A stretch of 64,000 nt of DNA from Emiliania huxleyi CCMP1516 (lineage: Eukaryota; Haptophyta; Isochrysidales; Noelaerhabdaceae). Under the pieces are notes generated by a model that worked only from the letters and a program-made list of their open reading frames with translations, did not search any database and was not told where the DNA came from. Made by a program: the position numbers and the translations under genes. The stretch lies in the NCBI RefSeq assembly GCF_000372725.1, contig NW_005196379.1, positions 66,247 to 130,246 of the forward strand, given 5' to 3'. Below are positions 10,323-18,241 of the stretch, piece by piece (position 1 is the first letter of the stretch; the number at the start of each line of letters is the position of its first letter).

Positions 10323-11402
10323 GTTGTGGAGGTGGTGGTGGTGAGTGGGTTGGGGTTGGGTTGCTCTCCTTGATGACGTTGTGGAAGACGGGCCAGAGGA
10401 AGGCGCGGCAGAAGTCAGTGTAGAAGACCTGAGGAGAGCCGACCAGTGTGTGAGAGAAGGCGGGAGACGGGGGTGACGGCGAGTCGAACACGAGTTGGCG
10501 CGGGCGAGGTGTGGCGGGGCGAAGGGGCGCCTTCTGCGTCTCCGGCTCGAGGAAGACGGGGACGGCCGAGTAGTGGACAAGTGCCTGTGAAGAGGTGCGG
10601 AGGGGTGGGGTGGCGGGGGTGGGGTGGTAGAAGAGGGAGAAGAGGGAGGAGGGGGGGGCCTCGCCTCCGTCAGCGAGGCCCGGTCCGCCTCCGCCACCGC
10701 CACGCCTACGCGACACCGCCCCGCGAGCCACATCAGAGCAGGCCCTCGCACTAGCGGCTCCTCGCGTGTCTCTGCACCCGGGCAGCCGATCCAAAGGACT
10801 CGCTTGCCCTCGGCGCGGCCTGCGGAGGCGCGCCGCGCGAGGACCGAGTCGAGGTTCCAGTCGATGGCCCACGAGGCCGTCTCTCGCTCCCGCGTGATGA
10901 GCAGCGGCAGTATGTACGACACCACAATCACAGACCCGCCCTCGCCGACGTCGAGCGCGCTCAGCTGGCCGCTCACGCCGGTGGTGCCGTCCGCCTCGGC
11001 GAGGCCGGCGGGCGTCGGAGGCGGCGTGGAGGCCCCGGCGCTCCAGCGCGGCTCGGGCGGCGCCGGGAGCACGTCCAGCTCGTCGTCGGGAGGCACGAGG
11101 CTGTGGCGCGAGCCGGCGCGGCTGGTCGCCGCGCCGATGGTCCGGTTGCCGTCGAACGCCTCCCAGCGCTCGAAGCGGCCCTCGCAGAAGAGGAGGTACT
11201 TGTACTGGATGGAGACGCCCGCCGGTACGGAGACTGGCGCCGAGAGCCAGACGCCCTCCCCGGGCGAGTGCCGCAGCTTCACCGCCTGCGCCGGATCCCA
11301 GCAGCCGAGCGAAGGGTGCTCGCCGACCGCGTAGACCTCCTCGCCGCGCCGCGCCGGCGAGTGGCGCACGCGGAACTCGAGCTGCAAGAACGCTTGAGAC
11401 AT
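5884..11402 (-). CDS. CBM20-trehalose-6-P synthase/phosphatase fusion
   Basis: A multi-exon minus-strand gene starting at ATG 11402 (MSQAFLQLEFRVRHSPARRG). In reading order: a CBM20 starch-binding domain (~11390-11130; GCWDPAQAVKL, IQYKYLL, WEAFDGNRTIGA); the GT20 N-terminus (VIVVSYILPLLITRE; FCRAFLWPVFHNV); after the N gap, GFRVVEYGRHFLTSCKRQMG (~10030); GDIFLTVRDHERTVVVVISH (~9700); a ~150-residue Pro/Ala/Ser insertion (9530-9060); GRLLVGID and KGLPLKLIAFEQLL (~9010-8730); DYETVVSEISEVVLRIN (~8290-8220); VREGLNTYPLEAVFARRN and VVVLSEFASCSRVLNGAI (~7990-7850). A HAD trehalose-phosphatase domain follows (LFLDWGGTLVP, MVLSGQESGRMDAAF, VRPKGVNKG, LCIGDDSADEFMF), ending at 5884. The exon encoding SDLIWAHDYHLLLLP to PFPSSEIFRTIP sits at 8330-8540, downstream of where the GT20 fold requires it. 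Many introns are GC-AG. Confidence 0.85.
7217..7308 (-). repeat. Intron bounded by 23-bp exon duplication (TPS/TPP)
   Basis: A 23-base exon segment occurs twice, at 7286-7308 and 7217-7239. The 69-bp GC-AG intron 7308..7240 starts with the first copy, and the exon resumes with the second. It interrupts HAD motif I. Because of the duplication, the intron could be drawn at several offsets with identical mRNA. Confidence 0.75.
8521..8580 (+). repeat. 11-bp minisatellite in TPS intron
   Basis: About five copies of an 11-base unit (gtggacgtgtc) lie in the intron just upstream of the misplaced WAHDYH exon. The same motif recurs in introns of the polymerase kappa, amidase and selenouridine synthase genes. 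Confidence 0.85.
8786..8937 (+). repeat. Intronic minisatellites, 18-bp and 10-bp units
   Basis: About four copies of an 18-base unit (ggtggggaggcgaggggc) are followed at ~8873-8937 by six or so copies of a 10-base ctctcccgcN unit. Both are in the intron before the KGLPLKLIAFEQ exon. Confidence 0.8.
10070..10169. other. Scaffold gap, 100 N
   Basis: Exactly 100 unknown bases, a placeholder size, inside the GT20 part of the trehalose synthase gene. Exons encoding the missing central GT20 segment could lie here. Confidence 0.95.
10264..10342 (+). repeat. (GGC)n microsatellite
   Basis: A long ggc trinucleotide run (gcggcggcggcggcggcgg) continues into ggtggtggtg. It lies in an intron next to the N gap and may explain the assembly break. 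Confidence 0.85.
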
Positions 11403-11540
11403 CGCTGGGTAACCTGGAGCGGGCTCCAAGAGAGCTCACACACAAACGCTGGTGGTGCGGGCCGGCGGCGAGAGAGGATGATGGAGAGCTGAGGGAAAAA
11501 AGAAATGCCGCTGCTGGAGCCTAGCGCCACGGCTTAGGTG

Positions 11541-11776
11541 AGCAATTCCTCGCTGCGGCGCAGGACGAGGGCACATTCGGCGAGTGGCTCGACGAGCTAC
11601 CCTTCGAGGTGGCTGCGGCGACCGCCCGGCTGCTCAAGCACCACGCGCGCTCCGGCGCGTGGGTCGAGCTCTCGCCCGGCAACCCTAGCCAGGCCTCACG
11701 CGCTGGCCGCGACCGCGACCGCTCGAGCCCGAACTGCCCGTCAGATATGTCGGAATTGTCGGAGAATAGCGACTAG
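11541..11776 (+). pseudogene. Orphan 3' exon or gene fragment
   Basis: From 11541 an open frame reads EQFLAAAQDEGTFGEWLDEL, then PFEVAAATARLLKHHARSGA, and ends SELSENSD with a stop at 11774-11776. The composition is protein-like (acidic, helical), unlike the overlapping Arg/Ser-rich frame. Only about 140 bases separate it from the divergent trehalose synthase start, and no convincing start codon or first exon is visible. It is either the last exon of a truncated gene or a very short gene. Family not recognised. Confidence 0.35.
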
Positions 11777-11999
11777 CACACCTCTGAGTCCCAGAAACCC
11801 GAGGAGTCACACAGTCCACCTGTGTGATGCACGCCCTGCGAGCGGGGCGGGGTGCGCACTGTCCCTCTGTGTTCGTGTGCGTCGCCCATCTCTCCCTGGA
11901 GATGACTGCTCTATTTATTTATTTATTTGGCTCGCCAAACCAAACAACCCCTCCGCGCGCCCACCCGTTCGGCCTTACTTTTGCTCCTGTGGTGGGGGT

Positions 12000-12018
12000 G
12001 ACGGCTTCTGAAGCCGTC
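12000..12018. other. Short perfect hairpin
   Basis: gacggctt and its complement with a 3-base loop (gacggcttctgaagccgtc). Isolated in repeat-rich non-coding DNA; no function assigned. Confidence 0.4.
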
Positions 12019-12321
12019 GCGCCCGCGCCTTGTCTGTCTGATTTTTAGCAATACCAAATTGCTTGTCTGTCGCGTGCACTGATAAACTTCTTTCCCACGG
12101 CCACGCGCCAGTTCCCCACGACTCGGAACGCGAATGTGACAGGACCATCGGGTCCTTCGGCCACCAAAGCGAGATCACCCGAGAGCAGCTGAGCCTGCCT
12201 CTGGCCTCGCCTCCCTCTCCTCCAGGCATTCGTGGCATCCTATATGGGTCGTCCAGAGTATCGACCTCTGGCTTGTCAGCCAGCCCCAGTGAGCAGTGTT
12301 TTTGAGGGCGCCATGAAGTAC

Positions 12322-12515
12322 AGCGATCGCCATCTCGCTGGCCTCTCCGCAACGAAGGCCCCCCGACCACGTCGAACTCATCGGCGGTTTCGGCGCGGGC
12401 TCTCTCGGCTACGGGACCGGCCCCAGCTTCGGCTGAGGGCTGACAAGCTGCTGAGCCCAAATCACTGTGAGAGTCGTGATTTCTTGTTGGTTTTCTAAAA
12501 TCTCTCTCTCCCAGT
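12322..12515 (+). repeat. Dispersed repeat A (SINE-like), full copy
   Basis: About 190 bases closely match 56297-56470. The repeat starts agcgatcgcc, passes through a GC-rich hairpin-forming centre, and ends ttctaaaatctctctctccc. The (CT)n tail and small size fit a SINE. An adjacent segment beginning cgcacctgtgtcgagc follows here but precedes the copy at 56 kb. Confidence 0.75.
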
Positions 12516-12662
12516 TCGTTCGCACCTGTGTCGAGCAGCCTGTCTGCTGTGAGAGGGAGTTGTGTTTGTTAATAGCGCCGAAATTCTTTCGAGATCCAGC
12601 GACGGAGGTTCCCCGCCCATCATGCAGGTTGACGAGATATGCCACGCCAGGGAGCGGTGGTC

Positions 12663-12780
12663 GTAAAAAAAAACAGACAACCCAAGGGAGGGATGGGAGG
12701 ACGGCACACCGCCACCACACAGGGATTTTTAAGGAGCGGTGGTCGTTTCCGCCGGCGAAAGTGCAGCGAAGGTTTTTTGA
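12663..12780 (+). repeat. Dispersed repeat B, copy 1
   Basis: An A-rich head with acagacaaccc, then cccaagggagggatgggagg, then ccgccaccacacagggattt and a g/c-rich end near gcggtggtcgtttccgccgg. Six copies occur in this window. Read on the opposite strand it would end in a (CTTT)n tail, as a SINE might. Confidence 0.8.
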
Positions 12781-12901
12781 AAATGCGTCTTGTCCTTTCG
12801 CCTGCGGAAACGACCAGGGACCCCATTCGTGTTACCCCGGAAGCTCCGACGAGTTGCCACCTCCAGTGCAGCTCGGACCTGCGCACCTGCGCATCTTCGC
12901 T

Positions 12902-13883
12902 ATGGCCGAGTGAGACCCCCAAGGGCAAGGCTGCGGCGACGGACTGGGTGCCCCCCCCCCCCCCCCGCGCGCGCGTCCCCCCCCGCCCGCCCTACGCGCC
13001 CAAGCACATCGGCCCGCACCCCACAGGGCGAAGACTGTCTCACGCCGGCAAGCGAGACTCCAACGCCGGCCAAGAAGGTGGGCAAGGACACGGTCTTCGG
13101 CGACAGCGTCGAACACGAGGTGTTCTCCCCGCTCCCGGCCGCACACCCCACCCACCGCCCTGACCCCGCACCGTTCCATCAGCACACGGTCGAGTGCACC
13201 GTCGAGCCGAGCACCGGCGTCTGCTATGTCGAACCCGGCATGGACAAGACCGGACGGGTTCGAAACCCCTCTCGCCCAGCGCCCTCCCGCGCGGGGCTCA
13301 TCCTGACTCCCCATATCGCTAGGACGAGCTCAACACGAAGCTCTTCAAGGTCCTCGACTCGCACGAAGAGATTCATCCAAAGATGACGCCGTTCGACCGC
13401 GCCAAGATGAAGGCTATCATCTTCCAGGGCAGGACGACTGGACGCGACATCAAGTACGCCAACCTGTACTACGAGGGCACCGAGGGCTGGACCAACGTCC
13501 ACTACTACCGCAAGCACTTCATCACCACTCCCAAGTACCTCGCCAAGGCGCGCGCGCTTGCCAGCAGCCGCGTCACCAGCCACTGCCTTCCCGCCACCCA
13601 CAATGAGATATCATGACCTCCCACCCTCTGCTTGCAGCGGCTCGCTGAGGTGGTGAAGGTGGTCGCCGGCTTCAATGAGGAGGTCAAGTTCTACAAGCGG
13701 GTCACGCACGAGGGCGGCGCCATCGAGACTGAGCCAACGACGCTGGACGAGATCATGGAGATGGAGATCACGATGGTGCTCCCCCCCCAGCCTCAGTCGA
13801 GGCGGGAGAGCGAGCTGAGCCGCAAGCTCGAGGCCGCGTATGCGGAGGCGACTGCCGCCAAGCGGCAGCGCACCGGCCCCTAA
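12902..13883 (+). CDS. Hypothetical multi-exon protein
   Basis: Several plus-strand frames join through plausible splice sites into one protein-like product. The segments are: CLTPASETPTPAKKVGKDTV (~13033-13120); VECTVEPSTGVCYVEPGMDK (~13190-13250); after an intron ending near 13322, DELNTKLFKVLDSHEEIHPK, then FDRAKMKAIIFQGRTTGRDI, and WTNVHYYRKHFITTPKYLAK (~13323-13570); and a last exon from ~13638 beginning RLAEVVKVVAGFNEEVKFYK and ending AAKRQRTGP at 13883. The start is uncertain; ATG 12902 is a candidate but the first join is ambiguous. The C-terminus is basic and could be nuclear. No family is recognised. Conserved-looking reading frames and good acceptors argue for a real gene. Confidence 0.5.
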
Positions 13884-14102
13884 ATTCACACTACACACAC
13901 ATCACACACATACACATTCACATTAGAGGGTGTCTACTGCAAATACTGTGTACCTGTACTGTAGTACTCCAAATCACCTCCTTTCAGACCCGAGGTGTTC
14001 GACCGGGCTAAGATTGCCACTCTCTATACCTTCCACGGTCGGTGTTGGCCAGTTACGATCAGCTATTCCGAGTCACCCCAAGCAGACGCGGCGAAAGGCG
14101 AA

Positions 14103-14190
14103 CGGAAAAGAAAGAAAAAACTTACAACCCAAGGGAGGGATGGGAGGACGACACGCCGCCACCACACAGGGATTTGAAGGAGAGGGGTGT
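14103..14190 (+). repeat. Dispersed repeat B, copy 2
   Basis: Same element as at 12663, starting in an A/G-rich head and running through acaacccaagggagggatgg to cacacagggattt, then gatgcgctagccgtcgccc. It lies immediately upstream of the cytochrome c fragment. Confidence 0.8.
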
Positions 14191-14239
14191 GATGCGCTAG
14201 CCGTCGCCCACACTTTCTTTCACCTTTTTCAACTCGACC

Positions 14240-14374
14240 TGGACTGAGGAGACGATGCTCTCTTTCCTGGCCAAGCCAAAGGAGGTGGTCAAGGGCACCT
14301 CGATGGCCTTCCCGGGCTTCAAGAAGGAGAAGGACCGAGTGGACGTGGTGGCGTACCTCAGCACGCTCAAGTGA
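14240..14374 (+). pseudogene. Orphan cytochrome c C-terminal exon
   Basis: The frame reads WTEETMLSFLAKPKEVVKGT, then SMAFPGFKKEKDRVDVVAYL, ending STLK and a TGA at 14372-14374. This matches the C-terminal third of mitochondrial cytochrome c: the WNEETL segment, the (P/K)GTKMAF motif with the heme-ligand Met (here in GTSMAF), and the final KKEKDR...VAYL helix. The N-terminal part with the CxxCH heme-attachment motif is absent upstream, where repeat B lies only about 50 bases away. It is therefore a gene fragment, or the last exon of a gene whose first exons were lost or displaced. Within the piece the reading frame is intact, suggesting a recent event. Confidence 0.75.
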
Positions 14375-14607
14375 GGACGGCGCGGGACGGCGCGGGAGTG
14401 GAGTAGGCCGTGCACGAGGTGCGTTGTGATAGGTTAGTAGGTTGGGGCGCGGAAGTTCCTTCATTCAGGGGTATTCAAAGAAAAGGCGACGCAGTCGACC
14501 GACGAATGTCCAAGTCGAATGTCCGGAGGCACCATGCGCCGCGCAGCACTGCGGAAACCGGGCCCCGGCTCCTCTAGTGTCCACGCGCGGCTTAGAAGAT
14601 GACTGAA

Positions 14608-14715
14608 TTCTCAACCCAAGGGAGGGATGGGAGGACGGCACGCCGCCACCACACAGGGATTTTAAGGAGCGGTGGTCGTTTCCGCCGGCGAAAGTGCGTC
14701 GAAGGTTTTTTTCGT
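14608..14715 (+). repeat. Dispersed repeat B, copy 3
   Basis: Begins aacccaagggagggatggga and extends through aaggagcggtggtcgtttcc. It lies about 50 bases before the start codon of the transporter gene, so it may be part of its 5' untranslated or promoter region. Confidence 0.8.
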
Positions 14716-14767
14716 GTTTGTGGGCGAGACGCTGCCTGCGGTTGGTTTAGGGGTGAAGGCTTTCTCC

Positions 14768-17169
14768 ATGCCCTCCCAGGACCCTCTCCTATCCGCGGCG
14801 ACGCCGCCACCCGCTCGCTATGACTTTGCCATCAATCTCCTCATGCTCATTTCCTTCATGGATGCGACGGAGTACTCGGTGCGTGCCAGCGGCTAGTCGA
14901 ATTGAGCTGCCCGCACTCATGTGCACACTTCTGCTCGCCCGTCCCTGCTCAGGTTGTGATGCCGTCCTTATGGAACTACTTGAACGAGGTCGAGCCCTCC
15001 GACACGCGCCACGGCCTCGCAAACGAGTACGGCATCGTGATCGCCTCCTTCTCCCTCGCGAGTCTGCTCCTCAAGCCGCTCGTCGGCATCTGGTGCGACC
15101 AGCGCAGCTTCAAGGAGGTGTACGCGGTGACGCTGCTCGCCGCCGCGGCAGGAAACGCGCTCTACGCCTTCGCCGGGCTAGGCGGGAGCTGGCTCTTCAT
15201 GCTCGCTGGCAGGCTGCTCTCTGGTGCGGGAGCAGCGAACTCGTCCCTCTCCTTTGCCTATGTCTCGCGCACCGTCGAGCCCTCGAGCCGCACGGGCACC
15301 ATGGCCAAGCTCTCCCTCGCCTTCCCTCTCGGGATGGTGGTCGGGCCCGCCTTCAACGCGCTCCTGTCTGGACCCTTCCATGACCTCTCCTCTGGAACCT
15401 TCATAGGTGGTCGGGCCCGCCTTCAACGCGCTCCTGTCTGGACCCTTCCATGACCTCTCCTCTGGAACCTTCATAGGTGGTCGGGCCCGCCTTCAACGCG
15501 CTCCTGTCTGGACCCTTCCATGACCTCTCCTCTGGAACCTTCATAGGTGGTCGGGCCCGCCTTCAACGCGCTCCTGTCTGGACCCTTCCATGACCTCTCC
15601 TCTGGAACCTTCATAGGTGGTCGGGCCCGCCTTCAACGCGCTCCTCGCGCAGCTACACGCGACCCTGCCCCTGCCGGGCGGCGCGACGCTGCGCGTCAAC
15701 CCAAACAACTCTCCCGGCCTGCTCATGGCCGCCCTCGTGCTCCTCCAGCTGGTCGCGCTGCTCACTCTCCTGCCGGAGCCGCCGCCGTACACCTCCGACC
15801 CCGCTGCGCCCCCGGGCCGAAAGTGCGACGCAGCCAAGGGCGTGCTGCGAGAGCTGCGATCGCTGCCCGTGCTCGCATGCTTCACCGCGACCTTCACCTT
15901 CAACCTCACGATCGCCACCAGCGAGGCGCTCGTCGTCCCGGTCACAAAGGCCGCCTTCGGCTTCTCGGCGCTGCAAAACTCGTTCGTCTACCTCGCCATC
16001 GCCGTGCTGATGATCGGGCTCAACCTCGCCGTGATGCGCGTCTCGCGCCACCCGCTCGCGCCGATCCGAGCCCTGCGCAAGCGGCTGCTCGACGCAGCGG
16101 CAGAGGGGCACGCGGCCGAGGCGCGGCGAGATGTGTGGCCGAGAGGAGGCCGAGAGGAGGCCGAGAGGAGGCCGAGAGGAGGCCGAGAGGAGGCCGAGAG
16201 GAGGCCGAGAGGAGGCCGAGAGGAGGCCGAGGCGCCCCGCAGCCACAAGGCCAAGCCCCAGGTAGCTCGTTCAAGGTAGTCCACTCCCCAGGTACCTCGA
16301 CTCGAGGCCTCTAGCTTGTGCCGCCCGAGCGGCGTCCCCCGCCCAAGGGTTCGGGTGGGCCCACGCATCCCGCCCCCTCCCCCGCCCCAGGCGCTCGAGC
16401 TCGAGCGCGGTCTGGTCTCGCTCCTCGCCTCCTCGCCCGCCTCGGCCGACGCCACCGCCGCGTGGTCAACACGCGCAGCCAGGCTCGCGGCAAACCTCGA
16501 GGCCGACGAGGCGGTCGGCCGCAGCGACGTCAAGGCGCTCGAGCGTTTCGTGGCGCGACCGCCTCGCCGCGCCGCGCCGCTGCTGACCGACCGGCGCGCC
16601 TCGCCTCTCGCGCACCCCCGCGCCCCGCGCCGGCGACGCGCCTTGCGGAGCTCGTGCCCCGCAGGCGGATGGTCCTGTTCTCGTGCTGCTGCTACGAGTG
16701 CGGCGTCGCGTACGTGCTGCTCGTCTGGCGGTACGACATGCCGCTGTACGCCTTCCTGCTCGGCGAGCTGCTCCTGCTTTGGAACATCCCCTTCGTCTTT
16801 GCGCCGAACCGCTCCGTCTTCTCGAAGCTCGTCGAGGGCTCGAAGCACCAGGCGCTCCTCTCCTCCCTCCTCTCGATCGCAGCATCCGCCGGAGGGGTGG
16901 TCGGGCCGATCTGGCTCGGCGCCTCCGTCGGCGAGCCGTCCATCCGCCGCACGAGCCGCGGGGAGGAGGAGTACGGGCCCGTCGCGCAAGTCACCTTTGT
17001 CGGCCTCGCCGGCTGCGTCCTCCTCTGCGCAACAGTCTACGCCGCGGCGGGCTGCCGCTTCGGGCGCGACGCCGCCGCCACCGTCGAGCCGCTCCACGCC
17101 GTGAGCCGCGGCGCGCACGACGATGTGGACGCCGCCGCCGTGCCGGGGGCCGAGACGGGCGGGGCGTAG
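14768..17169 (+). CDS. MFS transporter, MFSD8/CLN7-like
   Basis: Five exons: 14768..14878, 14953..15336, 15617..16132, 16391..16542, 16665..17169. All joins are in frame, giving 555 residues from ATG 14768. The sequence shows MFS helices: NLLMLISFMDATEYSVVMPS; GIVIASFSLASLLLKPLVGI with the loop 2-3 WCDQRSFKEV; AGRLLSGAGAANSSLSFAYV; LAFPLGMVVGPAFNALL; and a second half from RMVLFSCCCYECGVAYVLL. The loop and the RTGTMAKLSLA segment resemble MFSD8/CLN7 lysosomal transporters, though substrate is unassigned. Intron 2 is a 4 x 70-bp tandem array and intron 3 contains an 11-bp minisatellite. Intron 4 is GC-AG. The C-terminal tail is hydrophilic and Ala-rich. Confidence 0.85.
15337..15616 (+). repeat. 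4 x 70-bp tandem array forming an entire intron
   Basis: Four essentially identical 70-base units, each starting gtggtcgggcccgcc and ending aaccttcatag, occupy exactly the intron between ATG (15334-15336) and the exon at 15617. The exon then starts with the first 29 bases of the same unit. Each unit alone has GT...AG ends, so removal of any whole number of units restores the same reading frame. Confidence 0.9.
16139..16233 (+). repeat. 11-bp intronic minisatellite (gagaggaggcc)
   Basis: About eight head-to-tail copies of an 11-base unit near the 5' end of intron 3 of the MFS gene. Related CCGAGA-type units are found in other introns of the window. Confidence 0.85.
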
Positions 17170-17384
17170 GCCGTAGCGAGGACGAGAGGAGAGGCTCTGT
17201 GCACAGACGTACGTAGGACCCGGCTATGTGGCTGCAACTTTCACTGTCCGTGGTGTTCATTATGTTGCTATTACGTTTTACACGCAGTGGAGGATCCCGA
17301 CCGGCCCGTCGAAGTCGAAACCCGAGCTGCGAGTTTTTTTTGCGCGGGTCATATCCCATTTCTTTTTTACACACCGCTCGGCTC

Positions 17385-18127
17385 GTTGTGCGAGTATATG
17401 GGCCACGATGTCTCAAATATGAGGGGTTTTGACTACTACCAGCTCCTGACGCTATCCCTGGCAGCTCTAATGGCCAGGATCAGTAGTGTTGTGATAGAGG
17501 GTGCCCATACTAGCGCAGGAGCTGCCACACTCGCCCGGACCGTCCCCTTCTGGGGCCGGTTCCGCAGCCCGCGAGAGCCGACCGCGGGGCTGTGCCGCGG
17601 GTGCCTACTGCCGAGTGCCACAAACACTGCGCCGTCCCGCCATCACCTACAGGCTGTCTTGTGTGATGGTTGGGATGTCCAAACGCCACCATCTTGGCTC
17701 TTGCGACCTCAAACCCGCGAGCTGTATGGGTGGTCCTGACGTCGACAGACGCCCGATGACCACGGTGAAGCTGAGCCGGAACGCGTCGACAAGTCTCGTC
17801 TGAGCCCGTGGCGGTCGCCGGCTGAGTCGCCGTACACGGGCCGGTACCTCAGGCGTCACCTCCGCAGCCTCAGGTCTCACACTCCATCACCTCCGCCGGG
17901 ACGCCGTCGGTGGCACGCTCGGCGGCGACTTTGTGGCAGCCCCACAGCGAGCGCGGCATCGAGCCTGTTCGGTCTGGTCGGTTCGCGGCACTCACTGGGT
18001 GCCAGGGAGTGCCGCCGACACGCGAGCGGTGCTTCCTGGCGGCGCGCGCCGGCTGTGGGGCTGCCACAAACTCGAGACACGCTTTTTGGGACATTTTCGA
18101 CGCTTTTGGCCCATATACTCGCACAAC
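17385..18127. mobile_element. Candidate non-coding inverted-repeat element
   Basis: A 21-base sequence at 17385-17405 (gttgtgcgagtatatggg plus cca) recurs exactly inverted at 18107-18127, bounding ~740 bp with no convincing ORF. Inside, an 18-bp perfect inverted repeat (tttgtggcagccccacag at 17930-17947 and 18053-18070) encloses a further hairpin (cggcactc/gagtgccg). Size and structure suggest a MITE-like element; target duplication not identified. Confidence 0.5.
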
Positions 18128-18241
18128 ATGCCGCTCACCGGCCGCGTCCGCGCCCGGGAGATGATGCAACACATGCCATAGGAGGGCGGTCGGCCTTACG
18201 CTCGCTGTGCGCTGCTCTTAATAATTATATTATTATTTGCT

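Noticed and set aside
12409-12720. Recurring short ORFs with CRPPIPPLGC-like peptides
   Set aside because: They come from the reverse strand of repeat B and appear at every copy; no sign of a gene.
13255-13285. tRNA-like ggttcgaaacccc box
   Set aside because: No acceptor, D or anticodon stem can be built around it; it lies in an intron of the hypothetical gene. A similar ggttcgattgcc at ~23609 also lacks a cloverleaf.
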